Shown here piece by piece: positions 49,301-58,400 of a stretch of 64,000 nt of DNA. Position 1 is the stretch's first letter. Each line of letters starts with the position of its first letter. The notes under the pieces are model-generated. The model saw only the letters and a program-made list of their open reading frames with translations, had not been told where the DNA came from and did no database searches. The stretch is from Tubiluchus corallicola (lineage: Eukaryota; Priapulida; Priapulimorpha; Priapulimorphida; Tubiluchidae): the NCBI GenBank assembly GCA_030141605.1, contig JAQGDQ010000262.1, forward strand, positions 216,978 to 280,977. The letters run 5' to 3'. Made by a program: the position numbers and the translations under genes.

Positions 49301-51206
49301 CTTTATGTTGAGACAATATTCATGAGCAATTTTTCTTTGTGATACGCCTGGATTAGAGACAGAGCTAAAGTGGAAACAGGCATAGGGCCGATTACAGCCA
49401 AAAGATTGTGATTACATTCATGGCAGTGTCATAAACACTGTGACTACAATTATAGTAGAAAAGTGATGATTACAATTACCATTAAATAGATAAGACTACT
49501 ATTATAATTACATTAATTATTTCATTCAAAGCTAGCAGAATAGTTAGTGTCTTTTGACAAGTTTCCAATACTGTTGTCTCTTTATCTGGCACAGACACTT
49601 AACTGAATGGCAGAATGTACGATGCAGGGCGCAATTTTCACAATTTCAATGAAGAATAAAACACTATTGAAACTTTTAATGTAAAACCAAATAAAGAAAA
49701 AACTGTTATTTATTTCACTTTGTTGACGATTCAATAGTATGTCTATTTCGTGTGGTAATGAGATCGTTTGATTTGCACACGTATTAAAATAACATGTGTT
49801 CAGCATGGACAGGAAGTCTGCCACCCTGATCTGGTGATACTTCCTGTTGTCTAATTACTACTACTACCTATTGCAGACTTTGGAACTAAAGTTTGGCTCT
49901 CTGGCAGTCCACAATCTGTAAAAGTTCACTTGGTTGCACATAAAATTCACGAGAAATGCTATCTTTCATGCCTTGAGCGATTAGTCAGACTGGTTTCTCA
50001 CTATCATAACTGGAGCGTTTTGAGCTTGTACTAGGCTGCAAAAACGTTGCAGAAAAACAATCTATATGTTTAAGTAGGACACCAAAAATTTACTTTTTTG
50101 GCCACAGAAAGAAATGACTGGTTTACTGCACATTTGTTCCACAGAAAACAATAATACTGATTACCAGACTAGATTTTTTGTGAAAACGAGTAGAAATATA
50201 ATGGAGGCTGGATCTTTGATGGTAGATTTCTTGCTAAAACGTTGGGTAAGAAATTCAGCTCTGAACTGAAAAGTGAAGAGGGAAGAATGAGGGATCACGC
50301 GTATAAATATAAGAATGTACAATATAGCAGACTCAATGTACGAAAACGATTTTTCACGGTGTTAACACCAAAGTTATGGAATAAGTTACCAGAATACGGC
50401 CATCTTTGAATGTTTTTAAGAACTATCTAAACAAGAATTTTGGAACTGTGAATACACACAGACAGACCCCAGGGAGTATCTTAGCAGACAGACACAAGCT
50501 TTTTAACATAACCAAAAAAAACTTGATGTTCAAACTGAGAGAGATTTTTCATGCGAATAGTTAAGCATTGTCAAGACCCTCAACAGGCAACAGCCTATCA
50601 CGGAAGACGGCCACGAATGGTACCTGCATGCAAAGTAAGAATTTAAGGCTCACTAGTGGCCATGAATTCAATCACATCTGCATCCAAGAGCATTTTATAG
50701 TTTTCTTTGTTTATGAATATTTAAGTTTTAAATTCATCTGCTGTTAAATATGTACATTGTACACTGATGTGCATTAAGTTAATTCCTTTAATGTTTAACC
50801 GAAAGTTAATTTAATACACTACTAAGTCCAAGGACCAAAAAAGCAGTAACACTAACTCGCATTAGAAAAAATAATTTACTTCCAAGTGACAACAAAACAT
50901 GGAACTAGCGCATATACAAGTCAAGTGAGCCTATTCAGATAACAATAACATTAAAGCGAAAAATGTTTAGCAACATGAACCTGAGTAATACCAAAAAATA
51001 TTTAGCGTCAAGAATCTCAGTGAGACCACGAAAACTACTTTGATAAAAACTATAATTAATAATCGAACCTCCAAAGTGAAGCTTCTGCAGATATTTCCGA
51101 ACGACAGCCACGCTTTTTCTTGCGTATCTTTGTCCATGTTGAGATCCAAACAAAGGTTATTGAAGCGCTCTTCAACATTCTGGTCACCTTCTTCAGAAAA
51201 CCCCAT
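22511..51206 (-). CDS. RBL1: p107/p130-type retinoblastoma-like pocket protein (complete, 23 coding exons)
   Basis: This nuclear repressor binds E2F-DP and is the pocket subunit of DREAM-type complexes that silence cell-cycle genes. Exons: 51069-51206, 47970-48103, 46097-46297, 44088-44152, 43338-43463, 42285-42445, 41777-41841, 40135-40315, 39128-39297, 37266-37347, 36578-36715, 34976-35058, 34750-34870, 31470-31568, 30597-30711, 29784-29891, 27563-27702, 26928-27104, 26202-26273, 24928-25051, 24598-24749, 23308-23541, 22511-22732. They sum to 3108 bases, exactly 1035 codons plus TAA; human p107 has 1068 residues. Order: cyclin-like N-terminal domain (about 45-220), pocket A (about 361-575), spacer (about 588-695), pocket B (about 696-900), C-terminus. 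Some blocks look more like RBL1 and others like RBL2, as expected for a single invertebrate orthologue of both, so the symbol stands for the p107/p130 class. No frameshift or stop was seen. Confidence 0.97.
23063..23207. repeat. 43-bp tandem repeat, about 3.4 copies, pocket-protein intron 22
   Basis: Units read AAATCATAATTATGGTGTAC then TCTAAAAAGATACGTGGGAG and GTC, nearly identical, about 100 bp inside the intron from exon 22. Confidence 0.85.
23308..27104 (-). CDS. RBL1: Pocket protein exons 18-22 (pocket B and start of C-terminus)
   Basis: Exon 18 (26928-27104) codes VYHLVSVRLRDLCERLDL and LLKDRHIDQLLMCCIYVMGK, the LxCxE-binding half of the pocket. Exon 19 codes RQFQEIMRCYRLQPQSHSH, exon 20 VYRSVLL and a Ser-rich loop, exon 21 MRSSSTLPVPQPSSHPPTP and DRGDLINFYNT. 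Exon 22 codes VFVEKVTAFALKFSKKL then SSPPLSPLP, SPRKR, YLSPLK and SPIK. FYN in exon 21 corresponds to the Tyr-Asn pair that contacts LxCxE peptides in Rb. The MRSSSTLPVPQPSS block is also present in human RBL2. Confidence 0.95.
23802..24288. mobile_element. 6-bp-target miniature element, copy 1
   Basis: The element starts CAGGGATGATAATGAC and ends GAAAATTCTCATCCCTG. It is flanked by a perfect 6-bp duplication TAGTAA (23796-23801 and 24289-24294). Three copies in this window all show exact 6-bp duplications. A stretch near the right end can be read as NEFKRFTKMALLVF. Confidence 0.85.
25255..25420 (-). mobile_element. LINE (L2/CR1-like) 3'-end fragment
   Basis: On the minus strand it ends in GAATTTGAATTTT after a 3'-UTR-like block containing TTTGTGTTATTGTAGTTTGA. 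A second copy lies at 62065-62245. Tails of repeated TTTGAA are typical of this LINE group. No coding part remains. Confidence 0.55.
26410..26482. repeat. (GCAA)n microsatellite
   Basis: A run of AAGC/GCAA tetramers with a few interruptions, in pocket-protein intron 18. A GACGACGAC/AACAACAAC trinucleotide tract follows at 26750-26815. Confidence 0.9.
27563..30711 (-). CDS. RBL1: Pocket protein exons 15-17 (spacer with cyclin-docking motif)
   Basis: This Ser/Pro-rich linker between the pocket halves is roughly 110 residues, against nearly 200 in human p107. Exon 16 (29784-29891) codes DRFSSPAPGSSAKRRLF; KRRLF is the cyclin A/E docking (RxL) motif that p107 and p130 share and Rb lacks here. 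Exon 17 ends KGGSLALFFRKV, which opens pocket B. Exon 16 begins two bases into an Asp codon, and its acceptor lies in the last unit of a ten-copy minisatellite. Exon 15 (30597-30711) is low-complexity and was placed by phase and position more than by homology. Confidence 0.9.
28536..29049. mobile_element. 6-bp-target miniature element, copy 2
   Basis: It starts CAGGGATGAGAATG and ends TTCTCATCCCTG, with a perfect 6-bp duplication CTTCTA (28530-28535 and 29050-29055). At 514 bp it is the longest copy, with an extra GGGGCCGCCTAGGCCCCCAA block. It lies in pocket-protein intron 16. Confidence 0.85.
29590..29635 (+). mobile_element. Probable LINE 3' tail with TGTCTA repeats
   Basis: AAATAAATAAAAATGTCTATGTCTATGTCTA resembles the short tandem tails of CR1/L2-like elements. 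The preceding 29440-29590 (GGGTAGCTGACTCGATGACC region) may be its 3' UTR. No coding part is visible. Confidence 0.35.
29885..30294. repeat. 41-bp minisatellite, 10 copies, containing the exon 16 acceptor
   Basis: Ten head-to-tail units start at 29885 and step by 41. Each reads GTGACATCTATGAATAAGCA then AATAAAACACAATAGATATCA with few changes. On the gene strand each unit carries TTATTCATAG followed by ATGTCAC, the acceptor and first seven coding bases of exon 16; the unit at 29885 is the one joined to the exon. Confidence 0.95.
31085..31361. repeat. (AG)n purine tract, pocket-protein intron 14
   Basis: About 275 bp of AG dinucleotides with GGAAGGAGGGAG interruptions repeated twice (near 31128 and 31200). 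On the gene strand it is a pyrimidine (CT) tract. Leu/Ser- and Arg/Glu-rich open frames across it are artefacts. Confidence 0.9.
31470..39297 (-). CDS. RBL1: Pocket protein exons 9-14 (pocket A)
   Basis: Exon 9 opens pocket A with LAPSTPLTGRRYLKEKD and SVSRLQGLLAGCKAAPSEIL. Exon 10 continues SCKVNPN and MGEIFCTHYAQ; exon 9 joins exon 10 directly in phase (CA plus G) to read FQSCKVNP, equal to human FESCVRNP. Exon 11 carries GSHIDFAKKRLQLGESLYYK, exon 12 LLEQDVYHQSLFAVCLEIV, exon 13 FYKVIEVLIKSEDALSRDVV and exon 14 ILESLAWKSESPLW. The TPLTGR threonine is a conserved CDK site. The donor of exon 13 is nearly touched by the tail of a SINE. Confidence 0.95.
32440..33000 (-). mobile_element. Dead non-LTR reverse-transcriptase fragment, pocket-protein intron 13
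   Basis: On the minus strand, in broken frames, it reads IDAFQRRNYGNILGIRWPKK, then AKKPAGGQMLTYLDFAQKDL and AGRESWHREVNRIMSLDVR. These resemble the extreme C-terminus of LINE-type reverse-transcriptase proteins. Several stops and frameshifts show it is not functional. Confidence 0.65.
33117..33290. mobile_element. Kolobok-like element fragment (copy 2)
   Basis: AAAGGAAAAACCAACCCTC and the following 150 bp match the left end and interior of 643-835. The right end is missing. Confidence 0.5.
34435..34741 (+). mobile_element. tRNA-derived SINE with (TTA)n tail
   Basis: A box-A-like TAATCTAGTAG (34446-34456) and a box-B-like AGTTCGAACCA (34489-34499) lie at tRNA-like spacing. A body of about 190 bp (GGTACTTGCTGTTGCCCTGC) follows and ends in AAATAAAG and TTA/ATT repeats. 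The body resembles conserved SINE core domains found across invertebrates, from memory only. The tail stops 8 bp from exon 13. Confidence 0.75.
35388..36079. mobile_element. Kolobok-like miniature element (copy 3, longest)
   Basis: TTAA at 35384-35387 and 36080-36083 flanks ends AGGACAAGAAAAGG and, as complement, AGCACAAGAAAACCC. The right end is nearly identical to that of 643-835. It lies in pocket-protein intron 11. Confidence 0.55.
37417..37458 (-). other. Cryptic or alternative exon candidate in pocket-protein intron 9
   Basis: Forty-two bases between CAG and GTGAGT, starting and ending in phase 2, so skipping or inclusion keeps the frame. It reads MKSTSSPQNLITE plus two bases. The acceptor has no pyrimidine tract. 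The constitutive join of exon 9 to exon 10 matches the family better, so this is probably skipped or not an exon. Confidence 0.25.
38322..38683. mobile_element. hAT-like CGAACGTTCG element, copy B
   Basis: Perfect 13-bp inverted ends TAGGGGTGAGCAT and ATGCTCACCCCTA. The interior is rich in ATTCGAA palindromes. It matches 18040-18390 in opposite orientation. A clean 8-bp target duplication was not found. Confidence 0.7.
40135..51206 (-). CDS. RBL1: Pocket protein exons 1-8 (N-terminal cyclin-like domain)
   Basis: Exon 1 starts at MGFSEEGDQN and codes 46 residues; its GTTCGA donor is weak. Exon 2 carries HWLACALYVACR and MEGNCVSLTRLLRS, exon 3 LIQFFSKMKKWADM and FEPIFLDIFKDP, exon 4 CWTLFVYVKG, exon 5 DDLVNSYHLVLCCLDLFYAN. 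Exon 6 carries EPPCIIEHLCDQHEGLELEA, exon 7 ILKGTKETL, and exon 8 YEEFVLSVGDFDERIFLG. These are signatures of the p107/p130 N-terminal domain. The 28.7-kb gene holds most of its transposon load in introns 1-3, 7, 9, 11 and 13. Confidence 0.95.
40436..40802. mobile_element. 6-bp-target miniature element, copy 3 (internally deleted)
   Basis: It starts CAGGGATGAGAATGAC and ends TTCTCATCCTTG, with a perfect 6-bp duplication CAGCAT (40430-40435 and 40803-40808). At 367 bp it lacks two internal blocks present in the other copies. It lies in pocket-protein intron 7. Confidence 0.85.
41085..41567. mobile_element. hAT-type miniature element, copy B
   Basis: The ends are CAGGGGTGTGCAAATTATCT and ATTTGCACACCCCTG, with a perfect 8-bp target duplication TCGTAAAC (41077-41084 and 41568-41575). 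It is nearly identical to 7311-7791 and lies in pocket-protein intron 7. Confidence 0.95.
44290..45892. mobile_element. Old hAT-like element interrupted by a younger insertion
   Basis: The right end, read as complement, is TAGGGATGCACCGAATGTTT. CCGAACCGAA-type sequence lies at the left (44310-44360) and resumes after the insert (44812-44835). A complete TA-flanked element sits inside at 44371-44808. The left terminus is degenerate. Confidence 0.5.
44371..44808. mobile_element. Tc1/mariner-type (TA target) miniature element, nested
   Basis: TA at 44369-44370 and 44809-44810. Inverted ends of about 27 bp start CCGTATTTTCCCGTGTATAA on both sides. A third, inverted GGTCTCTTATACATGGGAG lies about 60 bp inside the left end. 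Confidence 0.85.
46780..47285. repeat. 96-bp tandem repeat, about 5.3 copies, pocket-protein intron 2
   Basis: Units read GTGAATCAACTTTTGCTCAC, TTACATGTACAGAAGCAGCA, GGCCTAGGCCTCTGTCAAAT and so on, with scattered substitutions. The palindrome AGGCCTAGGCCT is in most units. On the gene strand each has CATGTAAGTGAGC, a strong donor-like sequence. Confidence 0.9.
47318..47925. mobile_element. pogo/Tigger-like remnant with duplicated end
   Basis: The right end, complemented, is CAGTGTTCCCTCACGTATCG next to TA; the left end (GTGCTCCCTAGC) is degraded. Both ends carry CGCGG/TATCGCGG blocks. The terminal 47 bp are tandemly duplicated (47831-47877 and 47878-47924) without a difference. Confidence 0.6.
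50260..50470 (+). mobile_element. LINE reverse-transcriptase C-terminal fragment, pocket-protein intron 1
   Basis: The plus strand reads RDHAYKYKNVQYSRLNVRKR then FFTVLTPKLWNKLPEY. The FF-WN-LP pattern is the common extreme C-terminus of LINE ORF2 proteins. Stops follow at once, so it is a relic. Confidence 0.5.
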
Positions 51207-51304
51207 TTTCTGATGTTAAATAAAAAAATTAATCGACAATGGCTACATAAATTTAGAAACAGCAAACCAAACCGATCAAAGCGACGCTAGGCGTCTTCCC
51301 GAAT

Positions 51305-51314
51305 GGCGCGAAAA
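51305..51314 (-). promoter_or_regulatory. E2F site upstream of the pocket-protein gene
   Basis: The minus strand reads TTTTCGCGCC, a perfect E2F/DP consensus, about 100 bp upstream of the ATG at 51206. The surrounding 51280-51330 is a small CpG-rich patch in AT-rich DNA. Mammalian RBL1 is a known E2F target, so autoregulation is a reasonable inference. Confidence 0.6.
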
Positions 51315-51465
51315 CTGGCCTACTCGCGCTCCAAAGCGGTTTTTGTCAGAAAATAGTTCTATTATTTACCCACTGAAAAACTACAAACAAGTTGAAACTC
51401 AATTTTTTCTAATACGCTAAACAAAAATAAGTAAACTCCGAAGGTGTTAGAGAGCAATGTTAGAT

Positions 51466-51653
51466 TAAATTTCGTCATGGCTTTTGTGAAAGTTATTTTG
51501 GAACCCTGCGGATTGATTTTGTGTTGGTATCATACAGTCTATTTGGGCGGGGCTAAACGAGTAAACGTAGGCGTACGACAGATCCCGGACGCAGCTTTGG
51601 ATGCACTAATCCGATGGAAAATCAGGCATATTGATGTTGATCATAAGTTATGA
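51466..51653 (+). other. Unassigned small open frame beside the pocket-protein promoter
   Basis: An open frame starting MLESN at 51444 (or MAFVKVILEPCGL a little later) runs to TGA at 51653 and reads IPDAALDALIRWKIRHIDVD near its end. I do not recognise it. It could be a first exon of a divergent transcript or plain chance in a CpG-richer promoter stretch. Confidence 0.15.
51545..51553 (+). promoter_or_regulatory. GC box (possible Sp1-type site)
   Basis: GGGCGGGGC matches the Sp1/KLF GC box and lies about 340 bp upstream of the pocket-protein ATG, just beyond the E2F site. It could belong to the same promoter or to transcription going right. Confidence 0.3.
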
Positions 51654-54600
51654 ATTTCTGATTATGGTTAGGATTTTTTAAAAACTTAAGTCTGACCAGG
51701 GATTTATTCGGAGATATTTTTATCTGATACACGAAAGATACTCACTATATATAAATTGTACTGCTTGTACAATAAAAACGTTGTGCAAATGTGCAGCAGG
51801 ACCAGATACCTGCATGTTTCTTGAAATCATTTAATAAAATTTTAATGTTGGACATCTAAAAAGTTAAATTGTGTGACGGTTGGAGTATTGGTTTCCAACC
51901 AGTTTCTAGCATTTGAAGATTATACTGACTGGATAACTTTTTTATGTGATGGCTGTAGTTGGACCGAACAGTATAACTCTCAAAGATAAGATATTAAGCA
52001 CTCGCAAAGTAAAATGTTAAGTCGACGGTCTTACAAATGTGCAGACACATGCACGTGTATCCTTCTTGAATGAGAAAAAATGTCAGCAATATACAGGTGA
52101 CAGATCAGTAGATCGGTGTAATTAGTATTTTCCACCCGTCCACCACTCACCTGTACAATTATAACCATTTATTTAGACGAAACAATATCTAGGAGCCTAA
52201 AATCGCGTATAGCAATTGAAATTAAGAAACACACAGTAACAAACAGGTGATTGCCATGAAAATCGCTTTTTGGTGATTTAAGCTATAGCAATGTTTCCGA
52301 CTGTTTTTCTCATGTCGGTATGTGGCCAAAGCTATCTCTTTTGATTCGCAATCTCTTTGACTAGCAGCAAGATTTCGGTCCTGCCACAAGAAAAAAATAA
52401 AAATTAGCTTCTGTCGTTAAGTGCTGGATATCAGGATGAAAACATAGCACACACCTTAGCCACTGCTGTAGCACAAAATTGATCTATAACAATTCGAAGA
52501 TTCTATATCTATGTAGGAAGAAATCATGAGTGACAAAATGTGAGTCATCGTAGATTTGGCAAGTTGTTTCACGCTGTGCTACAACGTGCTGTCTGCTTAA
52601 ACTAGAAGTGGAAAATTCTTTTTAGCTCAAAGTACAGGCTTAATAGTTAACAGTATAACTGAAATTCGGAACCGTGTGCGAATGAAACAAAATTTTGAGT
52701 GCTTCTCAAAGTAAAAGTGACTGTTATGCTCGATAGATGGCAGCACAACCACGTAGGAGATCGAAGTCGAGAAATGATTCAGTTTCAGTATGTAAAAGCG
52801 CGTTCGGATTAACGAGTTTTCTGGCCAAATAACTAGCGAAATAACTCGCAAACGTGTTTAGACTAGAGAACAAAACTTGCTGAGAGTTACTCTACGACAC
52901 TAAGTGCGAGCTGACCGTCACTTTTCTATTCGCTGCAACAACTGTCGGAGAGTTTGCAATTTCTTGCAGCACTTCACACTTGTGGGTTTGCTTTCAGAAA
53001 GAACACTCGGCAGTATGAATGCTCCGTAACGTCCTTGCTTCAGACCAAGTCTAAAGCCAACTTGGAGTGTGGTAGATTCTTTACAACGTCGGTTGTAAAA
53101 AATAACTAGTACCAGAAAATCCTAGCTTTAAGACAATTGACATATAAACGCAAGAAGTTTTCAATAAAAATTAAACAATTAAGACTAAGACAGTCCCACC
53201 ATTTGTTAGTCCATTTGGGAGCAAATGGCCTAAATCTTGGAAGCATGAGTACTACCCAGCAGTACCTAAAACGCTGCTGGTATTAAAATATTGTAATTAA
53301 GTGACTAATAATTATTAAACAGACTGGTAGTCAATTGACTGACTATACTGTTGTCGAACTAACTGCCAAAATCACGGACATTGATAATTAACGAAGTAAC
53401 TGGCTAACTGACTGACTAACTAAGTGACTTATTAACTGATGACTAACTGACTGACTAATAAAAATAGGTGTTAGTAATCATAAAACGCAGAAAGTATCTA
53501 TTGATTTTATTTGCATATTACTGTAGTTTGGAGAGAAATAGTAGTTTTTTTCGTAGAATCATTCACTGCACTACCGGGAAATCAGTCAAATTGCTTTGCC
53601 GTTGTTGTTACCGGATGTACGTTTACGTGCCCCTGGACACTACTGGAAACTAGTTGTGATAGGTAGATTTCATAACCATGAAGCAAGAAAAAAGAAAGAA
53701 AAAAGTTCGGAAGCAACTATTAAAAATATGATTTTGTATTATCCATTCGTAACACTTTGTTCATAACTTGTTTAGGTACAGGAGGCAAACAGATCAGCTT
53801 TTGTTTCATGTTTTACATGTTCAAAGCCTTTGTTTCGTTTTTTAAATACGCTTTGTTGGAATCAAATAGGTTTCTGATCTCATAATTGCAGCGTCTCTAA
53901 TTATAAACTTGTGCAACAGGGCGCGAGTTTGCATTCCTCCAAGGTTGTGACTTGTTGGGCTGGTTTGCTGGAGGTAGGAAGACGGTGAGAGGACAATGTA
54001 CTGGTCACAGGGCTATCGCTCGTTTTGTGATGGCGGCAGTGATGGGTGCCTCTTGTTAAACACCCTCTCATTTTCAGTGAAATGTCAATTGAACTTCGTT
54101 TTAATTTCCGTTAATACAATATTGAAAATATACAGGGGTAGCGAATTGAAATATTAAATCGCTGTATAAAATACAAGATTTCTCTTCAATTCAAATACGT
54201 TTATTGTAGACGACGGAGATGAAAATGCGAAGAAAAGGTTATTAGTTGAAATTTTGTAAAATCTTCAAGTCTAGAACCACACAATTCGTCACTTGACAGT
54301 CTTTTCATAAGATGCTACATTTTGTATCTTGCAAGCCGGGAAACTTTCGCAAGTAAAAGTGCATCAGTGTTTTACATGAACAGGTTAATTTAATAATGTC
54401 AAGCATTTTCGACTTGGTTATCGCAAAATCAGAAAAGTTTACCCAAAAGAATTATGTGGAGCAATACACTAACCAGGCTTAGGAAGGCATCTTTTAGTTG
54501 AAAGTTTTCAAATGATACAATCTTTTTAAAATTCATTGGTTGTTTGGTATTGTGAGTTTTGCTACTACTGTATATATATATATATTTTTTCTGACAGAAT

Positions 54601-54825
54601 ATATATATATTCTGTCAGTCAGTTAGTCAATTAGTAAGTTAGTAAGCCAGCCAGCCTTTTTATTGTTTCTTTCTTTTTTCTTTCTATTTTAATTTACGAA
54701 TCCATTTTCTCCCTTTGTTTTTTCCTTTCGGTCGTCTTTTTACTTCTTATTTTTCTTTTTTGCCTTTTCTTTTTCATTCATTCACTGTTTTATTCGTTCA
54801 TCTGCTCGATCATTCATTTTTCTTT
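51654..54825. other. Non-coding, AT-rich stretch
   Basis: I see no supported exon on either strand. There are short GACTAACT/GACTGACT repeats at 53330-53460 and a TATATATA tract with an ATTCTGTCAG inverted flank near 54570-54620. Confidence 0.4.
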
Positions 54826-55217
54826 CTTTCCTTCCTTCCTTCCTTCCTTCCTTCCTTCCTTCCTTCCTTCCTTCCTTCCTTCCTTCCTTCCTTCCTTCCT
54901 TCCTTCCTTCCTCCATCTTCGGTTTACTTATTCTTTTTTCCATTATTCACTTGTTCATTTATTCTGTCAGTCAGTTAGTCAATTAGTAAGCTAGTAAGCC
55001 AGCCAGTCAGTCCACCAATCAGAAGGTTGGTTGAACGGTCGCTCAGTTACTAATTGGTCAGTAAATCAGTCAGTCAGTCAGTTAGTCAGTCCAGTGAACT
55101 AGTACTCCATAGTCAGTCCAAAGTCGGTCAGTAGTCAGTCGGCTAGTCAGTCAGCCAGTCAGTCAGTCAACCAGTCAGTCAGTCCAGTGAGCTGGTACTC
55201 AGTCAGTCCATAGTCGG

Positions 55218-55288
<71 letters not shown>

Positions 55289-55440
55289 GTCAGTCAGTCA
55301 GCCCAGTGAGCTAGTTCTCAGTCAGTCCATAGTCGGCCAATAGTCAGTCAGCTAGTCAGGCAGTCAGCCAGCCAGTCAGTCAGCCGGTCAGTTAGCCAGT
55401 CAGTCAGCCAGTCAGTCAGCTATTCAGACAGCCAGTCAGC
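54826..55440. repeat. Cluster of tetranucleotide repeats
   Basis: (CTTC)n at 54826-54911, degenerate GTCA/CAGT repeats from about 55060, (AATC)n at 55219-55290, then more degenerate GTCA repeats with larger duplicated blocks such as CAGTGAGCTAGT. Confidence 0.9.
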
Positions 55441-58400
55441 TATTTATCCATCTATGAAATTCATGTGCCTGATGGATGGATGATACTTTTTCTCAATTTA
55501 CACGAGATCGGAATTGTTCACAGATTAAATAAGTAGAAATATGTACGGCCGTCGCCTAACCTGCCAGTGTTACAGCAGTAAGGCAGATCTTTGCCGTCTC
55601 TCTCACCTGGTTTGTGGAACTGCCCGCTTCAACCTGTCGCACAGCCTAATGCTGCTGCAGGCGAGTACACATACAAGGAAGCAGCGTCAATCGCTCAGCA
55701 CCGCACTATCTCATCCGAGTCAGGCCAAAAGGTTTTTGAACCAGAGTTTGTGACAGCAGCGGTGCAGATGGAATGCAAGATGGTTTGTTGATCAGACGCG
55801 TTTAGGATCGCGTCGCTTAATGACAGGTGTATAGACGGCAGGTAAACCTGGCGAGAAACAGCTGGCTACGGATTTCCAATTTACTGGGAAAAGAAACTTT
55901 TTAAGTGGACTGTTCGTATTCTGTTGTGCTGTACACGGGCTTGGAATGTTAATCAAATCTTGGCCATAATTTGGCGGGCCACGAGAAGAACTGAGAGATA
56001 GACTTCTTCAAATTCTGCGATGAGTTTGTAAATCGTTTGGTAAGTAATTCAGAAGTCAGAAATTAGAAATGTCTTATTGCCTTTGTATAAGAAAATCAAG
56101 TTATAACAATACATAATTAATTCGCAAAGTCAAAAAAAAGTTTAGCTGAAAAACAATAAACCTGTTTTTTTGCTAATTCTTTGCTGTACCACTGAAGCTC
56201 TAGATAAAATTTTAATGTTTATTGAGATTTCAAAGCGTCGAGCTTCGACAAAATTTTGTAACAGTAATAAATCCATTCTGAATATTATGGCCGTGTAGCC
56301 ATGATAGCCCTTCTACGTTCAAGTTATTAGTACCTTTTCTAAATGCGCTTAGCAGTCTACTGAGGCTAGACGATGACCTTGAAGACTCCTGGGACGTCCA
56401 GAATCACGTAGGCCTAAAATGGACTTGAATTATTTTTGAAGTATTAGTAAGACGGCGCGGGTATATGACAAACCTGCTGTTTACGTTTGTGGTAAATTCA
56501 CAAAGTTCGTATGAATAATGGATCCGGGAAGATAAGATTTGCCACCTACTTGGTGAGAGCTATATGGTATAGGCCTATAATTATGTTGTAATAACTGTAC
56601 TGTTCTACAGCTATTACCAAACAAGCTATACTAGTTACAATGTATGGCTGGCTGGTAGCATACACAAATTGATGCCCGCAGTATAAGTGCTTTAAAGTGA
56701 TAATACGTAGATCTTAGAAGCTTGTGAAGTGCAAAAACTTCCTTATTTACTATCATATGGAAATTATTACGTGTTTGATTTAGCAGTAACCGTCTTGTAC
56801 GGTATTTGATGTTGAACTTTGTTCTCCAGCGCTGTTCTATTCGGAATCGCAGAGTCGTTCATTATTCTTATAATGTTGTTCTTAACCCTTTCATATCCGT
56901 TGTATCTCGTGGGATACGAGAATATTTTCTGCCTTTAAATTTAATAAAATTTGAAAACTGACAGTTATTTGATCTGTTAATAGTTATTTTGATTTAAGCC
57001 AATAACAATAGACTAAAAACAGTGATAAAATGGTAAACTAAAAAATCTACATAGCACAAAAAACTGTGCAAGGTACAGTACTTTAGAGATGACTTTGTAC
57101 AGGGAGAAAAAAATTATTATTATGTGTAAACAAGATGGTCATACTGAACAAAAGTACCAAGCCAAAAAAAATTTTCTTATTAAAAAAACAATTTGGGACT
57201 GAAAGGGTTAATTTTTTGATTGACAAAATAAGGAAACTTCATACTGCAAAGTATTTTTATAACGATATTGTCTTTTTGCGAAAATATACTGTAGATCACC
57301 AGTTATATACAGCATTAAATACCGGAATTTGCGTATTCGGTGAAAAAGTGTCTTGTTGCTACTTACAGCTAATGTGTGGATGCGGCATTTCCTAATTCTG
57401 TCAGCATCCTGTTGCTTGGTAACGCTTGGTCGCTCAGTTGCCTCAAATTCGCGCTGCGTAACCAAAATTTACTGTACCTTTAGCAAATTTTTTTTTGTAC
57501 AACAGGAGTATGGCACTGCAATTGATGTGATATTTTTGTCATTGCTCTAAAAAATAATTATGTAGAACATAGTTTACATATTTTATTCTGAGAATTTTTG
57601 ATAGAAATTTCTTACAATTCAAAAATCAGTGTAATAAAAACACAAAAAAGAATCATTATGAACTGAGATCCAGATTGACCCCATATGCTTTTCTTGGTTT
57701 GATATGCACTATTGTGACCTTGACCTTGAACTGACCTTTCATTTCCACTTTTTAATATTAGTAGTTGGTTTTTAGAATATATTTAGCATTGGGTTTTTAG
57801 ATGTATGTTAGAATATTGGTTTTTGTTATTAGGGAAAAATTTCTCTCCCATTGTGCAAATCCAAATAAACGGACGACAAACTACTTAGGACGGACGAATG
57901 AACATACAGCAACAATAACAACCACAAAGTGACATTGACCTTGGCTTCTATGTGTCAGGTATAGAGAAGAGATAAAGCCGAGTTTCAACTGTATTATTTA
58001 GCACAGAGAAGAATTGTTCATGCAGTAGGTTGTATCAAGTGTGATCAGAGCCTATTTCAGCCTAAGCGAGGCCCAGGGAAGTGGGGCGCATGAGGCCCCT
58101 CGGGGGGGGGGGCGCCACAATGGTTGGTGCCCAGAAAATTTTCGAACTGCTAGAACGCCGGAGAAGCATTTTCGAAGAGAAAATATGGAGTTATACAGTT
58201 GTTAAAGGAAAGAAAAAATGAAAGAAAAACTGCTTTATTCTCAAGACCAGTCCTTAATACTTGTCAATACTGGCAAACGGCGCGCATCCGGCAAGAGAGA
58301 GAGAGAGAGAGGGAGAGAGGAGGCAGTATGTTCGCATAAAGCAAAAAAAAGTTACCTTGGCGCAAAGCCCCCCTGGAGGGTGGGGCCCCGGGGAAGTATC

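Noticed and set aside
55541-55791. Two overlapping open frames of about 66-70 codons
   Set aside because: Overlapping frames of similar length with no family match beside a repeat cluster; likely chance.
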